A stretch of DNA of 64,000 bases from Pleurostoma richardsiae (lineage: Eukaryota > Ascomycota > Sordariomycetes > Calosphaeriales > Pleurostomataceae). The position numbers were made by a program, and so were the translations under genes. Under the pieces are notes generated by a model that was given only the letters and a program-made list of their open reading frames with translations, was not told the origin of the DNA and ran no database searches. The stretch covers positions 186,001-250,000 of the forward strand of contig JANBVO010000022.1 in assembly GCA_030052745.1 (NCBI GenBank). Reading direction: 5' to 3'. Shown here one piece after another: positions 1 through 13,030 of the stretch (its first letter is position 1; each line of letters begins with the position of its first letter).

Positions 1-3000
1 TTATTGTTCGAGTCCCCATATAAAGGTCTACAGTTCCTTCCTAATAAAGTCGGTAAGAAGTTTAGCGATTAACCTATAATTCTTAATAAACCGTCTATAG
101 AAATTAAAGAATCCTAGAAATCCTCCAACTTCTCGAATATTCGTTAGTATCGGCTAATCTTTAATTACGGCGATTTTAGATGTTTATATTTATATCGACG
201 AAAGTATAATAGTATATCTTAAGAAATCGACTTTTTATATATAAAATGTACTTTTTTTAGGGTTAATTAATAAGTTAACGTCTTGCAGTATTCGTAGTAT
301 CTAGTAAACGTATTTCTTATATTTTTCTAACGTCCTAAAATATATAAAGATATCGTTTAAATATACAATAATAAAGATATCGAAAAACTGTCGGAATACG
401 TAGTTAATTATACTTTAAAAAGTAATAAGGGCGTTAGTAAGTTCAAAGAATATAACGAAGTATTCGTAATGTTCGAATCGAGTTCTAAACGCTATTTTCT
501 ATTCTTCTTCTTTCTTTATACGGATAAAGTTATACGCTCCGAGCATATTAAATGCGATAAACTAATTAGTTCCGTATAGTCGATTTTATAGTTCTAATAT
601 TAACGGTAAAGGGTACCGATTTTTAATAGTAATATCGTTAAGTTATTTATAGTCTATATATAATCTCGGGTCTTTTTTTTTCCGTAGTACGAAAAGTATA
701 AGATATCCTACGAGTAATATCGAAGGTCGTATATATTTTTTTTTTAAGTTCTTATCGAAATATCGTTTTAATATTTATAATTTAGTTTCGTTTAGCGCAT
801 AGATCTTATAAAACTTTAGTATCGTCTTTAACTTTAAAGGTATTTCGTAGTCCTATTTATTATACGGGAGTAGTCTTATTTCGAACTCTAGTTAGAATAT
901 TTTTTCGTAAATTAAGTATTTTAACAGAATACCGTTGAAGCGATTCGCTTTTATTCTTTTCGTATAAAGTAACTGTTTATTATTATTTATTTCCGTAGCC
1001 TATCGTTATTACTTTAAACTATAAATAACTATTATCAGCTTTATCCGGTCGGTAGTTTAATTTATTTAAGGATTATTTTTTTTAACTAAAGTATTCCTAA
1101 TATTATTTAATATTTAATAATGTTAATAATATCGAAAGTAATAGAAGTAGTACGTTCTTCGATCGTAATTTAAAAGTACGTAGTTTTTTTATTAATTAAT
1201 CCGTTACCGTAAGAAACAAACTATCTTTCTACGTTGTATAATTAATATAGTCGTTCCTTTTTTTTCTAAAGTATCTTATATTTATTTACGATAATTAAGG
1301 ATATAAAGTTCCCTTATATTCCGTTATTTATTATAGCGTTGAGCGTTTATTAATTAATTTTAACGGGTATTTTTAATAATCGGAAAGTATCGGTTTTTAT
1401 TACGTTTAAAAACTTATGAGGTTTTTCTATTCGTTAGTTCTTTATAAACGGTCGTCGTCGTTTTTTACTTCTCTATTTTATATAAGTAATTCGTTATTAT
1501 CTATTTAGTTTAATAAGTCTTATCGTACTGTTTAGTATTTTTGTTCTAAGTTTAGTAAGTAATAGTAACCTTCCTTAACGAAGTTTTGTTTTATTTTTTA
1601 AAATGTTTTTATTATTAAAGGTCGATTTTCGATCTTAAAGGTTTTTCGTAATATTTACGTAAAATAACTTTGAAAGCGTTGTCGATACTATTCCGCGATT
1701 TTCCACGGGGCGTAGTCTATATATTAGAGAGTTTTATAATTTTAAAGTTTAGTATTTAATAGTTCATATTTAAAGAGATAATATTTACTTCGAATAAATA
1801 TAACGTAGTTCATATACTAATCGAGTGGTTATTAGAAGACCTATTATATAAACTTTATCCGATAGTAAACCTATAAAATAAATTAATATATTAATCGATA
1901 AGAGAAAAATTTATAATAAAATTTCTCCTTCAAATATTTATAACATAGATCTTCTAAATACAAAACCTATAAAATTCGTTTATAGTATCGATATTTTAGA
2001 TATATCCGGTAGTCGTTTCCAAGTTCCGTTTAATATATCTAAAGGTTACTAATAGCGGCTCGTATTATTCGTCTTTTAATGTATATCCTTTCGGTATTTC
2101 CCGTATTTTCGGGGTGGTTATACGGCTATTATCGTTAAATGTAAAGTAAATGTAAGCTAAGCTCTAGTAGAAGTTTAGAGGAAGTAAATACCGATATATC
2201 GCGTTATTCCTAAAAGTCCTATATAGTTTATCTTTTAATTTACTTTAGTAGCGAGAAAGTATTATAACGAAATAGGTTGTCCTCTTTATTTTTTTCCTGA
2301 AGTAAGTAAAAGTTTACTCTTCTAGTAGTAGTAAAAGTTCGTCGCCTTTTTAATCAGCTAAAGTACTATCTAACGCTTTCTTTATCGTTTTTATATATAA
2401 TATAATCGTCGTCGTAGTAATTAATTTAATTAAGAGTTTCGTATTTAACTTATACATTATTAATATTCCGGCGTAGTTCAGGTACCTTCTAATATCGCTT
2501 TTCGAAGTATTGTCGGGCAAAATACTCTTTTTTTCCGTAATTATAACATTTTTAAAGGCCTTTAGTTTTCTAAGTAACGTCTAGTTCTATAAGTCCGTTA
2601 TAAAATCTATATACCGTGTTTCTAGGTTTCCTTTAGTAAGTGACCTTTCTTCTTTAATTAACAATGTAGCGGTTCTTTAGTCTTTATTTAGACGTCTTCT
2701 CTATACGTCGTTTATATAGTCGATTATTAATCCGTACAGCTATATTAACGAATTCTATAAATGTTCTAGAACGATTTAATTTTATAAGTTCGTTCTTAAC
2801 GTCGTCCTTAAATCCTATGTAGTAATAATTTATAAAAAGTTTATCGTCCTATCCTAATTTAAATATAATTTAACGGAACTTAATAATATATTCGGAAACT
2901 AATCCTTTCTATCGAAAGTTAACTAGTTATCGTTCGGCGGTTCGTTCCTTATCGAAATCTCCGAAAGCTCCCTTAAGGGTTTTTTTAAACCTATCGTATT

Positions 3001-3403
3001 TCCTAAAAATACGATTAGTCTTAATCTTTCAATTATCCTAGGCGTCATTTTTTAAATAATTACGGAAAATAAGCTCGAACTAATCTAAAGCGTTTCTTAA
3101 AAGTCAGTTAGAAGTAAAAAATATTTTATCGTAGTCGTAGAAGAGGTTTCCCTTATAACGTCTAAAGTATATTCTTATTTAGGTAAAAAATCCGCGTAGT
3201 TTTCCTTTAGTCCCGTCGTAAAGTTCCAGCTTGTCGAATTTAACAGGTCCCTCTTTTCCTCCTTAGTAGGCTTAAAACATAGCGACTTCATTACGAAAGC
3301 GATTAAGTTCATTCAACATATCTTAAGAGGTGACCGTGTTAGAAGTTAAAAAGGGAGGTCTCGGGGTAGAGGTAGAAGCCGTAGGTATCTAGGGGGCCAT
3401 AAT
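1..3403 (-). mobile_element. Ty3/Gypsy LTR retrotransposon fossil, internal region (runs off left edge)
   Basis: Very AT-rich, TpA-rich sequence. On the minus strand, short stretches translate to Ty3/Gypsy reverse-transcriptase signatures: an FLGFFNFYRRFIKNY-like block near 70-130 and a KKKYIRPS...ILFV-like block near 650-830. Gag-like sequence appears nearer the LTR (about 2700-3300). Order from the LTR leftward is therefore gag, protease region, RT; RNase H and integrase would lie off the left edge. It is heavily broken (dozens of breaks), old and RIP-mutated. Family assignment is from motifs only, so no lineage within Ty3/Gypsy is claimed. Confidence 0.75.
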
Positions 3404-3846
3404 TGTAAAACGGTATTACTTAATAGTACGTAGTTAACCTTTTAAACAAAAGTAATCAACGTATAACGATCTAAGTATCCCTTAAAGTAAGTAACCGGGT
3501 TAAGGAGTTTATATTATTAAATAGTAAAAGGCGTATACTAAGACGAATATTTAGATTACAGTTATTAAAACTTAGTACAGGAAGTTAATTACTAAAGAAC
3601 TAATCTCTCCAAGAATCCTAAACTATAGAATGAGCGTAGTCTTATATAGACAATTAATTTCCTTGGATTACTTAGCTCACGAGGATCACCTTCGTAATCC
3701 CGTCGCTCTTAGTAATCCTAGATTACTAACGGTGGTCTGTGCCTAACAGTGATCCTGCTTATCTTATCTGCTCGTAACCCGTAATTCTACCTTATTCGAC
3801 CGCCAGGCCTGGTGCCTGCGGGGCGGCCGGCATTATAGCCGTGACA
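3404..3846 (-). repeat. LTR of the Ty3/Gypsy fossil (approximate limits)
   Basis: Read on the minus strand, the outer end begins TGTCACGGC at 3846. The inner end falls near 3404, just outside a possible primer-binding site reading TGGCCCCCTAGATACC on the minus strand. This block is clearly richer in G and C than the flanks, particularly 3660-3846. The outer limit is fairly secure; the inner limit is a guess from TG...CA termini and the putative primer site. No second LTR is in the window, so the pair cannot be compared. Confidence 0.5.
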
Positions 3847-4201
3847 AGAGTTAAATAAATTTAAATTATAATACTTTTTTATTTTACTTTTAATTTTATA
3901 ATCTCTCTTTTTAATATATATAATTCTTATTAAATTTAAATTTATATTATCCGTAAAATAATTATATATAATAAATTAGATTTATTTTTATTTTTTAATT
4001 AGTTAAAATTAATAAGTTTAAATGAAGACTTATTATTAGCTCGTTCTAAAGTAAGGTAAGCTTCTTAAGATTTAGTTGATTCGCGTTTTTAAGTAATGGT
4101 TTGTTCTTTAGTTAGTAAGTTTTAATTAAATAATAGTTAGTTAAAAAAATCTAATTAGTTAAATTTAAACTGGTTAGTTTATCATTCTTTTTATTAGTTT
4201 T
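3847..4201. other. AT-rich spacer, no gene
   Basis: Strongly AT-rich, low-complexity sequence between the Gypsy-type LTR and the first inverted Copia-family LTR. I see no open frame, RNA gene or recognisable repeat. It is probably RIP-mutated repeat debris. Confidence 0.6.
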
Positions 4202-4517
4202 TGTTAAAGTAGGTAAGGGGTTAAATGGATTCAAATTGCGATACTCTCTACTATCTCTATTCTACAGTCTTTCTTCTAGATATATATAATTCTTATTGAA
4301 TTTAGATTTGTAATAATTATGAAACCGGATATCTTATTTACCGAGATATGAAACCGGTTATCTCTATTCTGGAACGTTTAGTTGTTTTGGAATTCAATAT
4401 TTGTGGATATAGTTGTTTTAGATTACTTAGAATTCGGCTGGAGCCTATTCTAGTGTTTTAGAGTTGTTTTGACTGTTTTAGAGTTTCATTAAACCTAAAA
4501 AGGTAATATATTTTACA
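4202..4517 (-). repeat. Solo LTR of the Copia family, inverted, one internal repeat unit short
   Basis: Reverse-complement match over its whole length to the LTRs at 6703-7048 and 11880-12225. It runs from TGTTAAAGTAGG to TTTTACA on the plus strand. It is about 316 bp against 346 bp in the others; the difference is one about 30-bp unit of a short tandem array containing the motif GATATCCGGTTT. No element body of this family is attached, so it looks like a solo LTR. No convincing target duplication is visible. Confidence 0.8.
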
Positions 4518-6702
4518 TATTCGTTAGACGTAGGCGAGATTATATTTATTATAACGAAACGTTCGTTTAGGAAGGCGATAAGGACGTTTAAGAACGTATA
4601 AACTAGTTACGTAAGGACGGTTATGTTTATATTAACCGAGAAGAGATTCCGTTTAATGACGTAAAGGATGAAAAAAATAAAAAAGTAGGATATTTTAAAG
4701 TCGAAGTCGTTTATTTCGTAAACTTTAAAGATAGGCGTAAGATTTTTCGTTAGGAAAAGCGTAACCGAGATAAAACTAAACTATAAACATATCGAACGTA
4801 TTATATTGAATTCCGTTTTCGAAATACTTTGTTTAATTATATTTTATAATAAAAATCTTATAAGTAATTAATGTAGTCGAAGAAACTAGTAAGTTAAGCG
4901 AAGTAGAAGTTTAGTACGATATTAAAAGCGCTTATGATGATATTAAGTACGTTAAATTAGCTTATAATTTAAGTTATTAAACTAGTAAAGACGTAGGATA
5001 ATTATAACTTTACTCGTAATATAGAAGGCGAAGCGAACTTCGTAATATTTAAACTACGTTTCGAAATAGATTAAGTTATTCAAGTTAACGTTAAACTTAA
5101 CGGTGGTTTTTAGAACTTTAATAAACGAACGTATTTAAAGATTACTATTAAAAATGATTTTAAAGCTCTTAAAGTCGAGGTTTACGGAGATACTAGATAT
5201 AGTATTATTTTAATTAACCGGTAGTAAGTTAAGGATTTCGTTAAGAACGTTAAATAAAGTAAAAGATTAAGAAAACTAGTTAAAGATATCGACTCCTATA
5301 CGTTTATCGAGGATACGGTAGAATTTAACTTTTATATTCTTAGTATTTTAGACGGTTAATAGGTTAATAGTTATATATACGTTAAAGTAAACGTTATCGA
5401 TAATTTAGGACTAAAAATATTACTAAGTACTAACTTTCTTTACGATTACAGCGTTAAAATTAATATAGTTAAAGGTACTTGTATATTTCGATCGTTATAT
5501 AATATAACGATAAAAGGTAACATGCTTAAAAAGGACGTTTCGAAGGAAATCCGCCGCTACGTTAGAACTGCCGATATTATCGTTATTCTTTTAAGAAACG
5601 AAGCTTTTATTATTATTTAGTACGTCGATCTTTTAAAACTATTGGAAGAAGAAATAGGGGGATCGATGTTATATTATTTTAAACTAGTTTACTTTTTCGT
5701 AATCGACGTTACGATTAACCGACTAGTATTTAAAACGATTATAATATAGAATAAGACGGATAAATTATAGAAGATCCGTCGGAATGAGATATTTAGCCGA
5801 ATATACGAATATTAAGGTAACGAATAAGTTATATTTTACGAATAAGGCGAGATTTAAAAATTTCTCGGTAAAGAAGATATTATATACGAAGAGTTTATAT
5901 TATATTTAGAAGAACTTAACGTTAATTACGTTAAAGAAAATTATAGTTAAAAGTAAATAGAGAAAACGAAAGTTTTACCTGAAAATACATTAGATTTATT
6001 TATTTTATCGTACGATTTAATTAAGTTTGATTATTTAAAAGTTATTAAGTCGATCGTTAAAGTAAATATTTATAACTTAAATCTTTTACTTACGGATAAA
6101 ATTAAAAGTTTATTAAATAAATATAACGTTTTTCGTTATAAAGATATCGTACCGATATTAGAAGAATTTAAAATATACATCGATTTAGTTAACAGATAGT
6201 AATAATAGTTTAAAGTAATTTAAGTATACTTATTAGGATTTAAGGATTACGTTTTCTTTAACGAAACCTACGATAAGTTTTACGTTTAAAGTTAAATAGA
6301 ATTTTAATACGAACTACCGTTTATCGTATATTTAATTTTTATAGTATAACGAACGATTAGAACTAAAGAAAAAAGTTACGATATAGTTAACTTCTGACCG
6401 TTTAATCGTATCGTAGTATTAAATATATATTTTCTATTAAATTAAGATGATATTATTAACGGTATAGTAGGTAAAAATTATTACGTTATTTTCGACGTCG
6501 TAGGATTTTTTTTTAGTTATTAATCTATTGTAATTATCGTAACTATATAGTTATTATTAATTTCCGAAGATTTAAAAAGTTTAACGTAGTTTTTATAAGA
6601 TTTAAGAATTTACTTATTTACGTATAACGTTTTATAGATCGGATTTTCTTCTTTTACTGATATTTCGTCCGTGTTTATATTGACGATATCGTCGTCGTTA
6701 AT
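4518..6702 (+). mobile_element. LTR-retroelement fossil with retropepsin-like stretch
   Basis: A 2.2-kb AT-rich block lying between an inverted and a direct Copia-family LTR. On the plus strand a stretch around 5380-5500 reads like the C-terminal half of a retropepsin (a DNLGLKILL...NFLYDY-like segment, compare ILLGxDFL in Ty3/Gypsy proteases), with charged gag/pol-like sequence either side. It does not match the Copia element next to it. It is thoroughly broken, with dozens of breaks. Ty3/Gypsy origin is the likeliest reading but is an inference from one motif. Confidence 0.5.
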
Positions 6703-7048
6703 TGTAAAATATATTACCTTTTTAGGTTTAATGAAACTCTAAAACAGTCAAAACAACTCTAAAACACTAGAATAGGCTCCAGCCGAATTCTAGGTAATCT
6801 AAAACAACTATATCCACAAATATTAAATTCTAAAACAACTAAACGTTCCGGAATAGAGATAACCGGTTTTATATTTCGGTAAGTAAGATATCCGGTTTCA
6901 TATCTTAGTAAATAAGATATCCGGTTTTATAACTATTACAAATCCAAATTCAATAAAAATTATATATATCTAGAAGAAAGACTGTAGAATAGAGAGAGTT
7001 AGAAAGTATCGCAATTTGAATCCATTTAACCCCTTACCTACTTTAACA
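6703..7048 (+). repeat. 5' LTR of the Copia element
   Basis: 346 bp, starting TGTAAAATATATTACC and ending CTACTTTAACA. It matches 11880-12225 almost base for base; I count about six differences, all transitions. It contains three tandem units of about 30 bp built on GATATCCGGTTT. The 3' edge abuts the primer-binding site directly. Confidence 0.9.
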
Positions 7049-7068
7049 GGTTATGAGCCCGGCTACCC
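7049..7068 (+). other. Primer-binding site, half-tRNA (initiator Met) type
   Basis: Directly after the 5' LTR the sequence reads GGTTATGAGCCCGG. This is complementary to the anticodon stem-loop of an initiator methionine tRNA (GGGCTCATAACC) and not to a tRNA 3' CCA end. Copia of Drosophila is known to prime from the 5' half of initiator tRNA-Met cut in the anticodon arm; the same mechanism is inferred here. The exact tRNA cannot be checked inside this window. Confidence 0.7.
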
Positions 7069-10000
7069 ATACCTTTCAAATCTGACAAGTCTATCCAATC
7101 ACATTCAAGTTTTCAAACCTTATTTCACCTCAACCAATCATATTACATCATTTTCCACGCTAAAATCAATTTATTCAATACGTTTTTACACTAATTACAA
7201 ACACCTTTTATTGCAAAATTGCACTCTTTTTCACGTTTTCTCAACGTCCCGTAACCCGATCACGTGATTTATAAGTATAATCAGAAAATAACTAGTTTAT
7301 CTACTGTTTTATACTACAACTTATTATAACGAAGAAGAATTCGAATTTTAGTAAGCAACTACAAATCAGAATTATACAAAGAACGCAATTACAACTTTTA
7401 TACAATCCTTAACTTTAACCACTTCTTAAAAATCGAATATAAAAACCTTTTAACTATAAAAAATATATAATATAACTAACATATAATACTAATAATATCA
7501 GTCACCAACTTCCGAATCGAGTATAGAATCGATTTTTAAAATCGAAACGGAATCACTTTTCAAAGTATAATACTATACAAAACCCCGACTATTAAATAAA
7601 ATATACTAATAAATTAATTTATAACTATAAAAAATATCTACCAAGAAAGTTTCTATCCAGAAGCTTAAAGGCACTTCTAACTATAAAGTTTAAGCCCTTC
7701 GAACCGCTACCTTCCTAACGAAAGAAAGCCTAAACGATGCAATTGAAGCCGATAATTCGGCCAACAACGCAAAAGCCCTTACAACAATCCGTCTTCTAAT
7801 AGAAAATAGCCCCCTACTACAAATTCAACACCTAAATACTACAAAATCGGCCTGGAATTCCTTAAAAGATTTATATTCTTCAAAGGGATTCACATCGGAA
7901 TTCCTTATTTGTAAGGAATTCTTCGATTCCCACTTATCTAAGTTTTCTTCTATAGAAGAATTCTTAAATAAGATAAAACAACTGTCAGACCAGTTGAAGG
8001 CTAAAAGCCTAGAATTACCCAAACAAGTAATAATTGCTTGGGTATTAAATAACCTATCCGAAACTTACGACGGATTTATATCCAACGTTACCCAAAACCT
8101 TAGAAATAATTCTAACGCTTACACGCTGGAGACGCTATTTGCACACCTTTTAGATAAATCTAGAAGACAGGAATTACGAAAATGCAATATCAACTCGATT
8201 AACAACGGTAATCACGCCTTCTATACTAAATATAGAGGCAAAAAACCATACAAAATCACAAAAAGAAAGGTTTACAAATATTATAAACTAACCTCACATG
8301 AAACAAAGGACTACTTCTTTCTATTCCCAGATAAAGCCCCAAAAGGCTGGAAACAGAAACAAAAGGAATTAACTAATTCCTCTTCCCAAAGTAATAAAAA
8401 ATCACTTCATCCAAGGGATATTCGAAAAAAACAACGAAAAAATACTGTTTACCAACACTTCTACCCAAACAACTGAAAATTCGAATACAAGCTTAATCGA
8501 TATTAACGACTTCGATATAAATAATATCGAATTTGAAGATATAGAGGTATTTATAACTAATATCACTACTAATAACGAATTAATAACTAATAAAGAATTA
8601 GATAAACTAGTCTCTTCTATCGACAACGTAAAAGAAAATCCACGAAACTACAAGGTATTCAATATCCGTGAAAATATAAGATATAATACTAATTTTATAT
8701 TAGACTACGCTGCAACAAAGCATATAGTTACGGATAGGAGTTATTTTTACTCGTTCTTTCCTTATAATAAAAAAGTTAGTTGGGGAAATGCAAAAACAAT
8801 AGATATAAAAAGATATAGAAATGTATATATTAAATTTACTGATTCTAAAATAAAAACCATATTAAAAAACTATTTTTATATGCCTAAACTAGGTATAAAT
8901 TTAATATCACAAGGAAATCTTAATAAAAAAACTAAAACAATTTTAACTTATACAAACGCTGTCTTAATACAAAATAATAAAATAATAACAAAAGGAGAAA
9001 AAATAGAAAACTTGTACTATTTACTAGTTAAAATCATTAATATAAAAGAACAAATTAACCAACTACTATATATAAAAGAAGATAATAATATTTAGTACTA
9101 ACAAATAAGCTATATAAGTAATAACGTATTAAATAAATTAAAAGAATCTACTATTAGTTATAATAATAATAATAATAACAATCATAATATAGATAATTAT
9201 GAAATATGTATAAAAACAAAGTTTACAAATAAAATAAATCACAAAGTAAATAACAAACAATTAGATTACTTAGAAAAAGTAACAAGTAATTTATACGGAC
9301 AAATTAGACCATATACTTATAATAACTATAAATATTTTATTACTTTCTTAGATAAATCTACTCGTTATTTAGAAGTAGAACTATTAAAAAATAAAGATAA
9401 AGTTTTTAATGCTTTTTATAAGTATAAACAAAGAGTAGAGAATAATAAAAATAACTATAAAATAAAAATATTCGCTACAAATAACGGAAAGGAATTTATA
9501 AATAAACGATTTAAAACACACTTTACTGAAAATGGAATAATTCACCAGAATTCAGCACCTTATACTAAAGAACAAAACGGATTTATCGAACGAATAAATA
9601 GAACGTTATTAAATAAAGTTCGAACTTTATTATATAATTCTAACTTACCTTTCTATCTTTGGGGAGAAGCTTTATATGCTGCGGTATATTTATATAACCG
9701 TACACCTCATAGTGCAATAAACTATAAAACACCATATAAATTAAAAACAAAAAAAAAACCAGATATTACTAATATTAGAATATGGGGTTCTATTACCTTT
9801 TATAAAAATAAAAACGTACAAACTAAAAAACTAGACCCTAAAGCAAAAAAGGGAGTTCTGATAGGTTTTGGAACAAACCAATACCGAATCTGGGATTTAG
9901 AGCTTAAAAAGGCTATATGGTCTAGAGATGTTAAAATCCTAGAAAATAAGTTTATTGAAAATAATATAGATAATAATAAAATAAAAGGATTTCTAGAATC

Positions 10001-11879
10001 TTTTACAGATGAATTTATAGATTTAACTAGTAATAATAATATACAAGAAAATATACAAGAAGATATACAAGAAGATATACAAAACTATCATTCTTTAAGA
10101 AATTTTAAAGAATATCATCTAAATAATAAGGATATAGATGAAATTAACGAACTAACGTTAGTTTCGTTAACAAACAGTATAAATAATGAACCGAAAACAT
10201 ATAAACAAGCAATAACTAATGTAAATTCTAAAGAATAGATAAAAGGAATGATAAATAAAATAATAGGTTTAGAAGATCAAAAAACTTATGAAATAATAGA
10301 AATACCTAAAGATAAAGAATTAAATATACTACGTAGAAAATAGGTATATAAACATAAATTTGATATAGAAGAAAATATTAAATATAAAACCCGTTAGGTA
10401 ATTAAAGGATTTAACCAGATATATAGTATCGATTATTTAAATACGTTTTCTACTACTTGTAGACCAAAAATCTATAGAATATTCATAATTATTACTATTT
10501 GTAATAACTGGGAATTAGAACAATATGATGTTAAAAGTACGTTTGTACACGCAGAAATCGATACAGTAATATATACTAAATTACCCGAAGGATACTTTGA
10601 ATTAATGAAAGATATATTGAAACAAAAAGGAATAAAATATAATTTAAAAAAGAAATATATCTGTAAAATATTAAAAGCTTTATATGGTTTAAAACAATCA
10701 CCAAGGCTTTGGTATCAATTTCTAAGAAATTTACTACAAAAACTAGGTTTTATAGTATTTCCATACGATGAAGCCGTATTTATACATAAAAAATACTATA
10801 CTATATTAATTTGTCACGTAGATAATATAATTATTACAGGGCCTAATACAAATAAAAACAACGAATTAATGAAAGAAGTAGGAAAAGAGATAAATATACA
10901 ATATCTAGGAAAATTAAACCAATTCTTAAGAATGGAATTTGAAAGAAATAAAGATTCTATTACTATTCACCAAAATAAATATTTAAAAACTATAAAAGAA
11001 AAATATAACAAACAGAATTTAATACCGGTATCTACTCCAGTAAAACTAGGAATAAAACTAGAAAAAACAAAAGATGAAGATATAATTCCTCAAAAAGAAA
11101 TAACTATATATCAACAACAAGTTAGAGCTTTACTATATTTAGCAATAAAAACTAGACCAGATATATCTTATGCCGTTAATTTATGCGCTAGATTTATGTC
11201 TAAACCAAATAGTACTCACTTTCGGGCCCTAGACCGAATTTAGAAATATTTAAATCATTATAATAACTTAGGATTGAAATATAATAAAAATAAACTACTA
11301 TTTAAAGGATATAGCGATTCCGACTGGGGAGGTGACCTATCTTCAAGGAAAAGCACTTCCGGATATATTTTCCAACTGGGAGATAATATAATAAGTTGGA
11401 ATAGTTCATTACAAAAAACGGTTGCACTTTCTAGTTGTAAAGGTAAATATATAGCTTTAAGAGATACAATGAAAGAAAATATATATTTGAATAACGTTAT
11501 TCAATATTTAAATAAAATCCTAAATTTAGGAATAAATAATAATATACCAGTAATTTTAACAGATAACCAAGCAGCCTTAAAACTATCTGAAAATACTGAA
11601 TTTCATAAAAGAAGTAAACATATAGATATATCTTATCACTTTACAAGAGAAAGTGTACAAAATAAAAAAGGAAAAGTAATACATATTCCTAGTAAAGAAC
11701 AACTAGCTGACGGCTTTACAAAAGGCCTAGATATAAATAAACAGAAAACTTTTATAGAAAAACTAGGTTTAATTAAAATAAAATAAAATAACGGTATTTA
11801 AATATAGTCCACTGTATTAAAATATCAAAATAAATTTTATAAGCTTAAAACAGTACACTGTAATAAACTTACGGGGGGA

Positions 11880-12225
11880 TATAAAATATATTACCTTTTT
11901 AAGTTTAATGAAACTCTAAAACAGTCAAAACAACTTTAAAACACTAGAATAAGCTCCAGCCGAATTCTAGGTAATCTAAAACAACTATATCCACAAATAT
12001 TAAATTCTAAAACAACTAAACGTTCCGGAATAGAGATAACCGGTTTTATATTTCGGTAAGTAAGATATCCGGTTTCATATCTTGGTAAATAAGATATCCG
12101 GTTTTATAACTATTACAAATCCAAATTCAATAAGAATTATATATATCTAGAAGAAAGACTGTAGAATAGAGAGAGTTAGAAAGTATCGCAATTTGAATCC
12201 ATTTAACCCCTTACCTACTTTAACA
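11880..12225 (+). repeat. 3' LTR of the Copia element
   Basis: 346 bp copy of the 5' LTR, preceded by a purine-rich ACGGGGGGA tract that would prime plus-strand synthesis. The flanks (TTAAT before the 5' LTR, GATAT after this one) do not form an obvious 5-bp target duplication, which may reflect RIP or rearrangement. Confidence 0.9.
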
Positions 12226-12700
12226 GATATCAATAATTAGTCTTTAAAAAGGGTTGGTTTTTACTAATAAATAGAATTGTTATATGTCTAGGAAAAGGTT
12301 AGAGCTAGGCCCGGTTATAGGTTAAAAGTTAAGGGCTTCGGAAGTAGGGCCTTAGCGTTTTGCTGGGCAGTGAGTTAATTCTTACCTTACTCTTAAGTCT
12401 TATTTAATCTATACGTGATTTTTGAGGCTTAAAGCCTAAAGGCTTTACTGGTTACGGCTAGTTAATAGGAGCTTCCTACGGCTCTCGTAGTAATTTATTT
12501 CTTTTATTAGTTAATTAATTATTATATTTATAAGTATATTTTATTTTATTGTATTATATTATAAAAATATTATTTTTTTTAAATGTATTTTTAATATAAC
12601 TTATTAAAAAATTATTTTATTTTATAATAAAATAATTTCTTATTTTGTAATGTGTATTTTAATAAAAAATAAAATCATTACATTAATTACTTACTTTGCT
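12226..12700. other. AT-rich spacer, no gene
   Basis: Sequence between the Copia element and an inverted gag fragment. The stretch 12290-12480 is noticeably less AT-rich than its surroundings, but I see no open frame or known repeat in it. Confidence 0.5.
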
Positions 12701-13030
12701 TTAGAAAGAGGAATTAATTAATTCTTTTTATTTCTATTTTTAGCTTTTTAAAGCTTTATTTAGGAATAGAAAGAAGTAGTTCTTTACTTTATGTAAGGTT
12801 AGTTTACAGTATTTGTAAACCCTTTTTTTTATAATTTTATATGGCTTTTTACCTTTATATTTAGTATAAAAAGCGTAATTATAGTTATTAATCAAATTAA
12901 TATTATATTCTCATAATTCTTATCTTTTAGATTTATTTAAAAGGTATGTAAATAGCGTTTCTAACGTATAAGCGTTAGAATTATCTCTAAAGTTTTATGT
13001 AACGTTGAATATAAATCTGTCGTAGGTTTT
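12700..13030 (-). mobile_element. Inverted Copia gag fragment
   Basis: The reverse complement of this block aligns with the gag part of the Copia element at about 8060-8400, with transition-type differences throughout. It is a fragment of a second, older copy of the same family, broken, and is abutted on the right by an inverted LTR of the family. Limits are approximate. Confidence 0.7.

Larger units (their letters stand above)
6703..12225 (+). mobile_element. Ty1/Copia LTR retrotransposon, structurally complete, broken by RIP
   Basis: Element of about 5.5 kb with two 346-bp LTRs. Order within it: 5' LTR, primer-binding site, gag with a degraded zinc knuckle (about 7600-8480), protease region, integrase core and C-terminal part (about 9270-9960), reverse transcriptase (about 10330-11230), RNase H (about 11270-11786), a purine-rich ACGGGGGGA tract and the 3' LTR. 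Integrase before RT is the Copia order. Recognisable pieces include a WGEALYAAVYLYNRTPHS segment in integrase and SDSDWGGD...SRKSTSGY in RNase H. It looks whole in layout but has about ten or more breaks, so it is a fossil. The near-identical LTRs make it the youngest element in the block. Confidence 0.92.

Noticed and set aside
7016-7267. Open frame of 83 residues at the Copia 5' end
   Set aside because: It overlaps the LTR end, primer site and leader of the element and has no protein-like features.
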